DNA of 29,701 nt from a virus, in the IMG/VR virus record IMGVR_UViG_3300048592_001278, positions 1 through 29,701 of that record. One strand, 5' to 3'. This document shows, piece after piece, positions 20,552 to 27,403 of this stretch. The position numbers and the translations under genes are program-made. Under the pieces are notes generated by a model that was not told where the DNA came from, ran no database searches, and was given only the letters and a program-made list of their open reading frames with translations. Position 1 is the stretch's first letter, and each line of letters opens with the position of its first letter.

Positions 20552-21568
20552 ATGCTGGAAATCGAGGTGCTGCGGGCCGGCAGCTTCACGGCCATGGGGG
20601 GCGACCCGGTGGAGATCACCGCGGCCGACCTCGACGCCCTGGCCGCCGGCTACGAGCCCGCGCTGCACGAGGCGCCGGTCGTCGTCGGCCACCCCGCCGC
20701 CGACGCGCCGGCCTATGGCTGGGTCCGCGGGCTGCGCGTCAGGGACGACCGGCTGGTCGCCGACATCGACCAGCTCGACCCGGCCTTCGGTGAGCTGGTC
20801 CGCGCCGGCCGCTACAAGAAGGTCTCGGCCTCGCTCTACCGGCCGGGCTCCTCGAGCCCGAAGCCGGGCGCCTGGTACCTGCGCCATGTCGGCTTCCTCG
20901 GCGCCCAGCCGCCGGCGGTGAAGGGCCTGAAATCGATCGCCTTGGGCGACGACGGCGAGGGGGTGGTCACCGTCGCCCTCGGCGAGCCGGCGCCCCTGTC
21001 GCCCGGGCCGGGAGCCGGCGCCGGCGACGACGCGAAACCCCCGTGCGCCGAACCCCCACGCAGAGAGACTGGAGACCCCATGCCGGATCCCATCACGGCA
21101 CCGCCCGAGGCGGCCGCCGAGCTGGCCGAGCGCGAGGCGGCGATCGCCGCGCGCGACGTCGAGCTGGCCGAGCGCCAGGCCGCCATCGCTGCCCGCGAGG
21201 CCGCCATGCGGCGCCGCGAGCTGGAGGCGGAGGCCGAGGGCTTCATCGCCGAGGGCCGCGTGCTGCCGGCCGAGCGCGCCGCCGTCGTCGGCCTGATGGC
21301 CGCCCTCGACGGCGAGGCCACGGTCGAGCTCGGCGAAGGCGAGGCCGAGCCGGCCGGCGCCGTGCTGCGCCGCTTCCTCGCCGCGCTGCCGGCCCGGGTC
21401 GCGTTCGGCGAGAAGGCGAAGGACGAGCGGGCCGACCAGGTCGACCCCGCCGACGCCGTCAGGCTCGCCGAGGCCGCCAACGCCCTGATCGCCGCCGAGG
21501 CGGCCAAGGGCATCGCCCTCGACATCGCCACCGCGGTCCGCCGCGTCGCCAAGGGAGCCACGCCATGA
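20552..21568 (+). CDS. Prohead protease-scaffold protein (Mu I-like)
   Basis: The protein is 338 aa. The N-terminal 150 residues are Mu I-like: ADLDALAAGYEPALHEAPVV, VGHPAADAPAYGWVRGLRVR, KVSASLYRPG, YLRHVGFLGAQPPAVKGL. H in VGHP and S in KVSASLY are the expected catalytic residues of this serine-protease family. A Pro/Gly linker follows, then an alpha-helical scaffold region (ELAEREAAIAARDVELAERQ and on). The protease processes the scaffold during head maturation. ATG 20552 is chosen by homology; no Shine-Dalgarno precedes it, and the candidate late promoter would start a leaderless mRNA here. An internal ATG at 21080 could give the scaffold alone. Confidence 0.9.
   Translation: MLEIEVLRAGSFTAMGGDPVEITAADLDALAAGYEPALHEAPVVVGHPAADAPAYGWVRGLRVRDDRLVADIDQLDPAFGELVRAGRYKKVSASLYRPGSSSPKPGAWYLRHVGFLGAQPPAVKGLKSIALGDDGEGVVTVALGEPAPLSPGPGAGAGDDAKPPCAEPPRRETGDPMPDPITAPPEAAAELAEREAAIAARDVELAERQAAIAAREAAMRRRELEAEAEGFIAEGRVLPAERAAVVGLMAALDGEATVELGEGEAEPAGAVLRRFLAALPARVAFGEKAKDERADQVDPADAVRLAEAANALIAAEAAKGIALDIATAVRRVAKGATP
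21080..21568 (+). CDS. Internally started scaffold protein (Mu Z-like)
   Basis: ATG 21080 lies inside the protease gene in the same frame and has its own Shine-Dalgarno (CTGGAGACCCC). It would give 162 residues consisting of just the helical scaffold (AELAEREAAIAARDVELAER, MRRRELEAEAEGFIAEGRVL). Mu makes its scaffold Z from within gene I in this manner. The start signal is visible; production of the protein is inferred. Confidence 0.6.
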   Translation: MPDPITAPPEAAAELAEREAAIAARDVELAERQAAIAAREAAMRRRELEAEAEGFIAEGRVLPAERAAVVGLMAALDGEATVELGEGEAEPAGAVLRRFLAALPARVAFGEKAKDERADQVDPADAVRLAEAANALIAAEAAKGIALDIATAVRRVAKGATP

Positions 21569-21948
21569 GCGGGCCGAACCCGACCCTGACCAAGGGTCTC
21601 ACCGCCGGGGGGGCGATCACCAAGCATCGCATCCTCATGTTCGATTCGGCCGATGGCGCGGTGGTCCACGCCACCGCCGCCACCGACCTCGGGGTCGGGG
21701 TCGCGGCCGAGATCGGCGCCGCCTCGGGCGACCCGATCGACGTCCACATGGCCGGCATCGTCCTGGTCGAGGCGGGCGGCACCATCGCCCGCGGCGCCAA
21801 GGTCACCAGCGGCGCCGCCGGCGTGGCGGTCGCCGCGGCGCCGGCCCAGGGCGTCAACAACCAGATCGTCGGCATCGCCATGGTGACCATGGCTTCGGGG
21901 GACATCGCGCCGATGCTGCTCGCCCCCAGCACCATGCAGGGAGCCTGA
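21565..21948 (+). CDS. DUF2190-like capsid cement/decoration protein
   Basis: The protein is 127 aa from ATG 21565, overlapping the scaffold stop by 4. It is a beta-rich protein with ITKHRILMFDSADGAVVHAT, DLGVGVAAEIGAASGDPIDV, and GTIARGAKVTSGAAGVAVAA, a pattern shared by DUF2190/HDPD-like decoration proteins that bind the capsid surface. It lies between scaffold and major capsid genes. Family match is good; the structural role is inferred. Confidence 0.75.
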   Translation: MSGPNPTLTKGLTAGGAITKHRILMFDSADGAVVHATAATDLGVGVAAEIGAASGDPIDVHMAGIVLVEAGGTIARGAKVTSGAAGVAVAAAPAQGVNNQIVGIAMVTMASGDIAPMLLAPSTMQGA

Positions 21949-21951
21949 TCG

Positions 21952-22884
21952 ATGCCCGTCACCGTCGCCCCTTTCCCGACCGAGCCGCAGCTCACCGCGA
22001 TCGCCATCGGCTACCGCAACCAGAGCTACATCGCGGACGCCGTGCTGCCGCGGGTCTCGGTCGGCCGCCAGGAGTTCAAGTGGTGGCTCTATCCGGAGGA
22101 CGAGACCTTCGCCGCCCCGGACAGCCGCGTCGGCCGCCGCTCGAAGCCCAACGAGGTCGACCTCACCGCCACCGAGAGCACGTCCAAGACCGAGGATTTC
22201 GGCCTCGACGACCCGATCCCCTGGGCCGACATCGAGAACGCGCCGGCCGGGCGCGACCCGCGCGACCAGGCGGTGATGCAGCTCACCGACTACATCATGC
22301 TCTCGCGCGAGAAGCGCTGCGCCGACCTGGTCTTCGCCGCCGGCAGCTACCCGACCGGCTACAAGGCGACGCTCAGCTCCTCCGGCCAGTGGAGCCACGC
22401 CGACTCGACGCCGGTGACGGCGATCAACAACGCCCTCGACACGCCCCTGATGCGGCCCAACGTCATGGTGATCGGCCGCCAGGCCTGGACCATCCTCGCC
22501 ACCCACCCGCACATCATCAAGGCGGTCCAGGGCAATAGCGGCGATCGCGGCATCGCGTCCCGCCAGCAGGTGGCCGAGCTGTTCGAGCTCGAGGAGATCC
22601 TGGTCGGCGCGTCGCGGCTCAACACGGCGAAGAAGGGCCAGGCGGCGACGCTCGCCCGGGTCTGGGGCAAGCACTGCGCCCTGATCCACAGGAACCGCCT
22701 GGCGGACACGCGCGGCGGCCTGACGTTCGGCTACACGGCCGAATGGGGCGGCCGGGTCGCCGGGGCGATGGAGGACAGGAACATCGGCCTCCGCGGCGGC
22801 GAGGTGGTCCGGGTCGGCGAGAGCGTCAAGGAGCTGATCGTCGCCAACAAGGCCGGCTACCTCTTCACGGATGCCGTGGCCTGA
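21952..22884 (+). CDS. Major capsid protein (Mu T-like, HK97 fold)
   Basis: The protein is 310 aa, the usual size. Typical blocks: IAIGYRNQSYIADAVLPRVS, FKWWLYPEDETFAAPDSRVG, SREKRCADLVFAAGSYPTGY, RPNVMVIGRQAWTILATHPH, LFELEEILVGASRLNTAKKG. It follows the cement-like gene by 3 bases. It builds the prohead shell. The ATG lies after a GGGAGCC Shine-Dalgarno. Confidence 0.93.
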   Translation: MPVTVAPFPTEPQLTAIAIGYRNQSYIADAVLPRVSVGRQEFKWWLYPEDETFAAPDSRVGRRSKPNEVDLTATESTSKTEDFGLDDPIPWADIENAPAGRDPRDQAVMQLTDYIMLSREKRCADLVFAAGSYPTGYKATLSSSGQWSHADSTPVTAINNALDTPLMRPNVMVIGRQAWTILATHPHIIKAVQGNSGDRGIASRQQVAELFELEEILVGASRLNTAKKGQAATLARVWGKHCALIHRNRLADTRGGLTFGYTAEWGGRVAGAMEDRNIGLRGGEVVRVGESVKELIVANKAGYLFTDAVA

Positions 22885-23168
22885 TGCCGCTCTTCCGGGC
22901 CCGCTGGGACATCGACATGGGCGCTTCCCGGGTCACCCCCGGCGAGAGCGTCGAGCTCGACCAGGACGACCCGGCGCTGCCGGCGCTGCTGGCCGCCGGC
23001 GTGCTCGAGCTGCTGCCGGAGCCGAAGCAGCGGCAAGCGCCCGGGGCACCCGCCACCGCCGCCACCGAGAAACCCGACGCAAAGGCCCCCACCCCGGCTC
23101 CGGCCGAGGGGGGGGCGCCGGCGCGGGCGAAGGCCAGGCCCGGACGCACGGGCAAGGGCGAGGGGTGA
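22884..23168 (+). CDS. Small head-region protein with low-complexity tail
   Basis: This 94-aa protein starts at an ATG that shares its first base with the capsid stop. The N-terminal 45 residues look folded (RARWDIDMGASRVTPGESVE, LPALLAAGVLELLPEP); the rest is Ala/Pro/Lys rich. Position matches Mu gp35-like proteins that follow the capsid gene. The function is not known. Confidence 0.65.
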   Translation: MPLFRARWDIDMGASRVTPGESVELDQDDPALPALLAAGVLELLPEPKQRQAPGAPATAATEKPDAKAPTPAPAEGGAPARAKARPGRTGKGEG

Positions 23169-23316
23169 TGCGCCATGGCGGGGGGGTCTGCTCGCGTTCG
23201 GGCGGCAGGCGCTGCTCGAGTGGCCTCGCCGGGGCGGCATCTACGCCCGCCAGATCGACGGCGCCATCGTCCAGATCGCGGCCTGGCCGCACCCCGTCAC
23301 ATTCGAGGATGACGCC
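23168..23316 (+). other. Probable short coding stretch interrupted by a frameshift in a G7 tract
   Basis: ATG 23168 overlaps the preceding stop, but its frame becomes nonsensical after a run of seven G at 23180-23186. One base fewer there would continue in a meaningful frame (LLAFGRQALLEWPRRGGIYA, QIDGAIVQIAAWPHPVTFED) that runs without a stop straight into the gene at 23317. It may be a sequencing error, a slippage site, or a genuine decayed gene. Confidence 0.45.
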
Positions 23317-23664
23317 ATGTCGGCTCGCTACCCGGCCCCCGGCACAACGGTTCCCCAATGGTCGGCTTCCGCCCTGCCGGTCATCCCGCTCGACGACGCC
23401 AACGGCCAGCGGATCACGCTCACCGGCTCGTCGCAGGCAGCGGGTCCTCTGCCGGAGGGCTGCGACCTGGCGCTGGTGGCCAACCTCGGCGTCAATGTCG
23501 CCCATGTCTCGACGGACGGCACGACGACCGCGACGACTGCCATGACGCCGATAGTGTCCGGGCCTGGCCGGGATGTGGTCGTGACCGCCACCGACCGGAT
23601 CATCCGGCTGATCGGCACGGCCGCCGACGTCGTGGTGATCGTCCCCTACAAGCCGGCCGGCTGA
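23317..23664 (+). CDS. Hypothetical beta-rich phage protein
   Basis: This 115-aa protein starts at ATG 23317 after a GAGG Shine-Dalgarno. It looks beta-rich (GQRITLTGSSQAAGPLPEGC, VVTATDRIIRLIGTAADVVV) and could be a virion decoration or base-of-spike protein. The same frame is open upstream back to about 23187, so a longer form is possible. The stop overlaps the next start. No family is recognised. Confidence 0.6.
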   Translation: MSARYPAPGTTVPQWSASALPVIPLDDANGQRITLTGSSQAAGPLPEGCDLALVANLGVNVAHVSTDGTTTATTAMTPIVSGPGRDVVVTATDRIIRLIGTAADVVVIVPYKPAG

Positions 23665-23999
23665 TGCCGGGGCTGCAGACGGGGCTGGGGCTGGGGCTGA
23701 CGCGGGACGACGGCGGCGTGCTCGGCCCATGGGCCCTCTCCGTCTCGGACGGCTCCATCGTCCTCGCCTATGAGGCGGCCGAGGCGGCCTATCGTGCCGC
23801 GGCAGGCGGGAATTGGGTCATCCCGGTGGCTGGCGGCTCGTTCGTCGTGGCCCATGAAATCTATGGCTATGACTATCACCTGGCCGCGACGGCGTTGGGC
23901 ATCGGCGGGCCTCACGCGATCTTGGGCGCGGATGGCCATGTGACGTTCACCAACAATCCAGCAGAGGCGGCCTATCGGGCCGCGTGCGGGGGCGCATAA
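23664..23999 (+). CDS. Hypothetical protein upstream of DGR target, with an internal repeat
   Basis: This 111-aa protein begins MPGLQTGLGLGLTRDDGG, a start I associate with small virion-surface proteins, though not with a specific family. It carries two copies of an EAAYRAAxGG segment (about residues 41-51 and 100-110). It is co-oriented and overlaps the DGR variable gene by one base, so it is probably co-expressed, perhaps as an assembly partner of the variable protein. Function unknown. Confidence 0.6.
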   Translation: MPGLQTGLGLGLTRDDGGVLGPWALSVSDGSIVLAYEAAEAAYRAAAGGNWVIPVAGGSFVVAHEIYGYDYHLAATALGIGGPHAILGADGHVTFTNNPAEAAYRAACGGA

Positions 24000-25156
24000 T
24001 GTCCGACGTCCTGACGACCGATCCGCAGCGCATCGAGCGCCGCCCGTATCTTGCATACACCGAGCGTCGCTCGCCCGGGATCCATCGGGCGTACTGCGAC
24101 GACTCGTCGATGCTGACGCCATGGGAAATTCCGACGCGATCGGGACTCCGGGTGCTCTGCCATGAGCCTGAAGAGCAGCCCTACAGGCGGGCCGCCTACT
24201 CTCTCGGCATCCCGGTGGGCGTGCAGGACGTCGGCTGGAGCGAGGCCAATCGCCTTTCCGGCAGGTGGTTCGTCCCGCAGAACCTGGCCACATCGATCGT
24301 CTCTGGCGCCGCGCAATGCGATCTGGGCATGGACCCTTACACGGGCATCAATTTCGATACCGCGCAGGCGGCCTGTCGGGCCATGGGCGCCAATTGGTCG
24401 CTCATGTCGCAGGCGCAGTGGCACGCCCTCATGGTGATCTCGCAGAGCTACTGGATGGGACAAGGCAAGAACAACCCGACCGGCAACAGCCAGCATGGGC
24501 GGTCCGACCAGGTCACGAGCGAGGTCGGCATCAGGTCTGACCTCCTGGAGGTCGACGGGACCAACAAGGGCGCCTACGGCCGGACATTGAGCGGAATGAA
24601 AGCCGGCGGCGGCCTGCATCTGGCCTGGTCGCACGACGGCACGGCGCTCGGGGTTTTCGATCTGGTCGGCAATGTCTGGGAATGGGCGGAGGCCGCTCGA
24701 GTCAACAACGGGCGGATCGAGGTCATCCCCGCGTCGGCTGGCATCCACGCGGATCATGGCGCCAGCTCGACGGCGTGGAGGGCGGTCCGGCCTGACGGGA
24801 CACTCGTGGCCATCGGTGCCGGCGGCGACATGCTGCACTACGATGCCACTACGTCACTGATCTTCATCGCGACATCGCGGGGGACGATCGGCAATCAGAG
24901 CGCAATGTTCTACCAGCTCGGCGCCGGCTCGATCGCGCCCGTCCCGCCCGTATTGATCGCGATGGGGCTTTTCCCATGGTCGGCGTCGGTGCCGACGGTC
25001 GGGCGCTTCTACGTCGATACTAATGGCGAGCGCCTGCCGGTCCGGGGCGGGCACTGGAGCAGCGGGTCGTACGCGGGCGTCGCTGCCCTGAACCTGAACT
25101 ACGCCCGGGGCAGCGCGGGCACGAGCCTCGGCTTCCGTCCCGCTTTCGCCATCTGA
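23999..25156 (+). CDS. DGR variable protein, C-type-lectin/FGE-like fold
   Basis: The protein is 385 aa from ATG 23999 (TAATG overlap). The second half shows the formylglycine-generating-enzyme-like/C-lectin fold used by DGR target proteins: FDTAQAACRAMGANWSLMSQ, GVFDLVGNVWEWAEA, and the C-terminal LPVRGGHWSSG, AALNLNYARG, LGFRPAFAI. The last 38 residues (346-382 in particular) are encoded by VR. Residues diversified relative to TR are V348, H352, S354, S355, Y358, Y368, S372, G374, S376 and L377; N365 and N367 are also adenine-coded in TR but unchanged. In other DGR phages this protein is a receptor-binding tip. Its place here next to head genes is unusual. The protein's location in the virion is unproven. 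Confidence 0.9.
   Translation: MSDVLTTDPQRIERRPYLAYTERRSPGIHRAYCDDSSMLTPWEIPTRSGLRVLCHEPEEQPYRRAAYSLGIPVGVQDVGWSEANRLSGRWFVPQNLATSIVSGAAQCDLGMDPYTGINFDTAQAACRAMGANWSLMSQAQWHALMVISQSYWMGQGKNNPTGNSQHGRSDQVTSEVGIRSDLLEVDGTNKGAYGRTLSGMKAGGGLHLAWSHDGTALGVFDLVGNVWEWAEAARVNNGRIEVIPASAGIHADHGASSTAWRAVRPDGTLVAIGAGGDMLHYDATTSLIFIATSRGTIGNQSAMFYQLGAGSIAPVPPVLIAMGLFPWSASVPTVGRFYVDTNGERLPVRGGHWSSGSYAGVAALNLNYARGSAGTSLGFRPAFAI
25028..25144 (+). repeat. DGR variable repeat (VR)
   Basis: This 117-bp copy at the 3' end of the variable gene aligns without gaps to TR (25555-25671, offset 527). There are 12 mismatches and all 12 are at TR adenines (g, c or t in VR). The last 16 bases (CGGCTTCCGTCCCGCT region) are identical and would hold the site where mutagenic transfer begins. 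Beyond 25144 non-adenine differences start. Confidence 0.95.
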
Positions 25157-25199
25157 TGATCTGCAGCGTGGTCATCTGCCAAGTGAGCGATAGCGAACG

Positions 25200-25763
25200 G
25201 TGCCTGAAGATCTCAAGATCAAGACCAAGGTCGAGGACTGCCTCGCCTGGAGCTATGTGGCGCTGCGTCAATTCCCCAAGCACGAGCGGCACGTCCTGGC
25301 GGCGGAGATCCGCACCTCGCTCTGGCGGCTGCTCCGCCTGGTCGTCACCTGCAATCGTCGGCACTACAAGAAGACGACGTTGCAGGACCTCGACGTCGAG
25401 CTCGACCTGCTCCGCTCACAGGTCCGCCTGGCGCACGCGCTGCGCTACATCGATATCGCCAAGTACGAGACGTGGTCGCGCCAGCTCGACGAGATCGGCC
25501 GCATGGTCGGCGGCTGGCTGCGATCGCAAAGAGGGGGTGCCGGCATGCCGGCTGAAGCGCCTGCCGATCCGGGGCGGGAACTGGAACAACGGGTCGAACG
25601 CGGGCGTCGCTGCCCTGAACCTGAACAACGCCCGGGGCAACGCGAACACGAACATCGGCTTCCGTCCCGCTCTCGGGGACCGTCAGAAGGCGCCGGCTCA
25701 CGGGCCGGCGTCCAGCACACCCTCGAAAGGGCCGGCGCTCCACGGCCAAGCGCCGAAACATGA
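25200..25763 (+). CDS. avd: Avd, DGR accessory protein (four-helix bundle)
   Basis: GTG 25200 gives 187 aa. Residues about 1-108 match Avd: KTKVEDCLAWSYVALRQFPK, HERHVLAAEIRTSLWRLLRL, TTLQDLDVELDLLRSQVRLA, YIDIAKYETWSRQLDEIGRM. It is basic and helical and would form the pentameric barrel that binds the RT and template RNA. After about residue 110 the frame does not stop: it crosses the whole TR and ends at 25763, giving an Arg/Glu/Pro-rich tail. Whether this tail is functional or merely open by composition is unknown. It lies 43 bases after the variable gene and precedes TR, as is usual. Confidence 0.85.
   Translation: MPEDLKIKTKVEDCLAWSYVALRQFPKHERHVLAAEIRTSLWRLLRLVVTCNRRHYKKTTLQDLDVELDLLRSQVRLAHALRYIDIAKYETWSRQLDEIGRMVGGWLRSQRGGAGMPAEAPADPGRELEQRVERGRRCPEPEQRPGQREHEHRLPSRSRGPSEGAGSRAGVQHTLERAGAPRPSAET
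25555..25671 (+). repeat. DGR template repeat (TR)
   Basis: This is the 117-bp invariant donor of VR. It has 25 adenines, many as AAC codons in the VR frame (GGNWNNGSNAG, LNLNNARGNANTN), of which 12 differ in VR. AAC is the safe hypermutable codon because changes at A cannot create a stop. It lies between the Avd core and the RT gene and would be transcribed as part of the template RNA. A perfect 7-bp hairpin CGCCGGC/GCCGGCG (25691-25697 with 25704-25710) follows in the spacer. Confidence 0.95.
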
Positions 25764-25823
25764 AGAGGCCGGGCCGGGCCAGTACCTTCGGGGGACCTTC
25801 CGGCCCGACCGCCTCATGAGCCC

Positions 25824-26963
25824 GTGAAGAGCTTCGCGGGCATCTTCAGCCGGATCACGCCGTTCGCGTCGCTGCATGCCGCCTGGCTGCGGGCGCGGAA
25901 GGGCAAGCGCAGCAATGGCGACATGCTCGCCTTCGAGGCCGATCTCGAGCCGAACCTCTTCGCGATCCAGGAAAGCCTGCTGCAGCGCAGCTATCGCACC
26001 GGCCCCTATCGCCTCTTCGAGATCTTCGAGCCCAAGCGTCGCGTGGTCGCGGCGTTGCCGATCAAGGATCGCATCGTCCAGCACGCGCTCGTTGCGCAGA
26101 TCGAACCGATCTGGGAGGCGCGCTTCGACCGGCACAGCTATGCCTGTCGGGTCGGCAAGGGCACGCATGCCGGGGCCGACCAGGCGCAGGCGATGATGCG
26201 CCAGGTGCTCCGGCAGAATGGGCGGGTCGCGGCACTGAAGGGCGACATCGCGCGCTGCTTTCCGTCGATCTGCCACGATGTGCTGAAGCGCCTGATTCGC
26301 AGCCACGTGGCGTGCCGCGACACCCTCTGGCTGATCGACGAGATCATCGACAGCGCGGCCGAGCCTGGAGCGCTGCTGCCCCGCGGGATCCCGATCGGCA
26401 ATCTGTCGAGCCAGCTCTTCGCCAACATCTGTCTCGATCGGCTGGACCGATTCGTCCGCCAGGAGCTGCACTGGCGGCACTATGTTCGCTACATGGACGA
26501 TTTCATGCTGCTGGGCTCCGACAAGGCAGCCCTGCACGAGGCGCGTCGCTCGATCGAGGGCTTCCTGCATGCCGAGCTCGGATTACGGGTCAACGCGAAG
26601 ACCCAGGTCTTTCCGATCGGCGGCCCGCGCGGCCGCTGTCTCGACTTTCTCGGTTATCGCATCTGGCCGACGCATCGCCGGCTGCGTGAAGGCTGTGTGA
26701 AGCGCATCCGGCGGCGCTTCAAATCGCTGGCGCGGCGCTACCACGAAGGCCGGGTCTCGCTCGAGGAGATCGAGGCCGTGGTGGCGTCCTGGCTCGGTCA
26801 TGCCCGGCATGCCGACGCCGGGCGGCTGGTGGACATGGTGCTGGCCGAGCTGGTGCTCGTGCCGCAAAGGAGGAGAGAGACGTGCTGGATATCATCATCG
26901 AGCGAGGTGGAGGGCCGGCCGAGGGTGGCGGGTCGGACGCGCGGCCAGCCGTCGAGGTCGTGA
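25824..26963 (+). CDS. DGR reverse transcriptase
   Basis: The protein is 379 aa. RT motifs in order: AALKGDIARCFPSI (D141), GIPIGNLSSQLFANI with the DGR hallmark G-x3-SQ (G192-Q197), VRYMDDFMLLG (YMDD 223-226; D225 and D226 catalytic), then GLRVNAKTQVFPIGG and LDFLGYRIW. It lacks the domains of group II intron maturases, which supports a DGR enzyme. It copies the TR RNA with errors at adenines and the cDNA replaces VR. GTG 25824 is the start chosen by homology. The end overlaps the next gene by 82 bases, and the last 35 residues or so look like shadow. Confidence 0.95.
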   Translation: MKSFAGIFSRITPFASLHAAWLRARKGKRSNGDMLAFEADLEPNLFAIQESLLQRSYRTGPYRLFEIFEPKRRVVAALPIKDRIVQHALVAQIEPIWEARFDRHSYACRVGKGTHAGADQAQAMMRQVLRQNGRVAALKGDIARCFPSICHDVLKRLIRSHVACRDTLWLIDEIIDSAAEPGALLPRGIPIGNLSSQLFANICLDRLDRFVRQELHWRHYVRYMDDFMLLGSDKAALHEARRSIEGFLHAELGLRVNAKTQVFPIGGPRGRCLDFLGYRIWPTHRRLREGCVKRIRRRFKSLARRYHEGRVSLEEIEAVVASWLGHARHADAGRLVDMVLAELVLVPQRRRETCWISSSSEVEGRPRVAGRTRGQPSRS

Positions 26964-27334
26964 CGAAGGAACGGGTGACGGCGGCCGAGTTGGCCAAGGC
27001 GCGTGCCGTGGACGCCTATTGGGGCGGCGTGCGGGCGGCCGCGCTCCGACTGCAGATCCGGCAGCTGCGCGACGGCCGGGTGCTCGGCCCGCCCGATCCG
27101 GTGCGGGCGGCGATCGCGGCCGCGGAGGCCGAGCTTGTCGATGCCGATGCACTCGCGCGTGCAGCGGCGCCCGAGGAGATCGCCGCCGCGCGGGCGTCGA
27201 CCAAGGGCGGTCAGCGCATGGCCGGGCTCGGCGAGTGGCTGCGGGGCGCGGCCCTGGTCGAGATGGTCGGCGAGGACAAGGTCGAGGTGGTGATGCGGGG
27301 CGGCGACGCGGCGCGGGCGCCAAGGGCGGTCTGA
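26882..27334 (+). CDS. Unknown protein at the 3' end of the DGR cassette
   Basis: This 150-aa protein starts at GTG 26882 with a strong AGGAGGAGAG Shine-Dalgarno, inside the 3' end of the RT gene. It is acidic/helical (TAAELAKARAVDAYWGGVRA, DPVRAAIAAAEAELVDADAL, MAGLGEWLRGAALVEMVGED). It is co-directional with and coupled to the RT and ends 2 bases before late motif 3. I do not recognise a family. It could be a DGR accessory factor or a structural gene of the capsid block cut off from it by DGR insertion. Confidence 0.6.
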   Translation: MLDIIIERGGGPAEGGGSDARPAVEVVTKERVTAAELAKARAVDAYWGGVRAAALRLQIRQLRDGRVLGPPDPVRAAIAAAEAELVDADALARAAAPEEIAAARASTKGGQRMAGLGEWLRGAALVEMVGEDKVEVVMRGGDAARAPRAV

Positions 27335-27336
27335 GC

Positions 27337-27378
27337 CACCTGTCGGGGTTCCTGCGGCTTCGGCGCGGGTGGCATGGT
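27337..27378 (+). promoter_or_regulatory. Candidate late promoter 3 (neck/tail operon)
   Basis: CACCTGTCGGGGTTCC lies at 27337-27352, identical to copies 1 and 2, with CATGGT 20 bases downstream (27373-27378), aligning with the TAATAG of copy 2. The first gene of the block starts at 27404. Confidence 0.62.
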
Positions 27379-27403
27379 CCGGCCGTGCCAGCGGGCGATC
27401 CTC

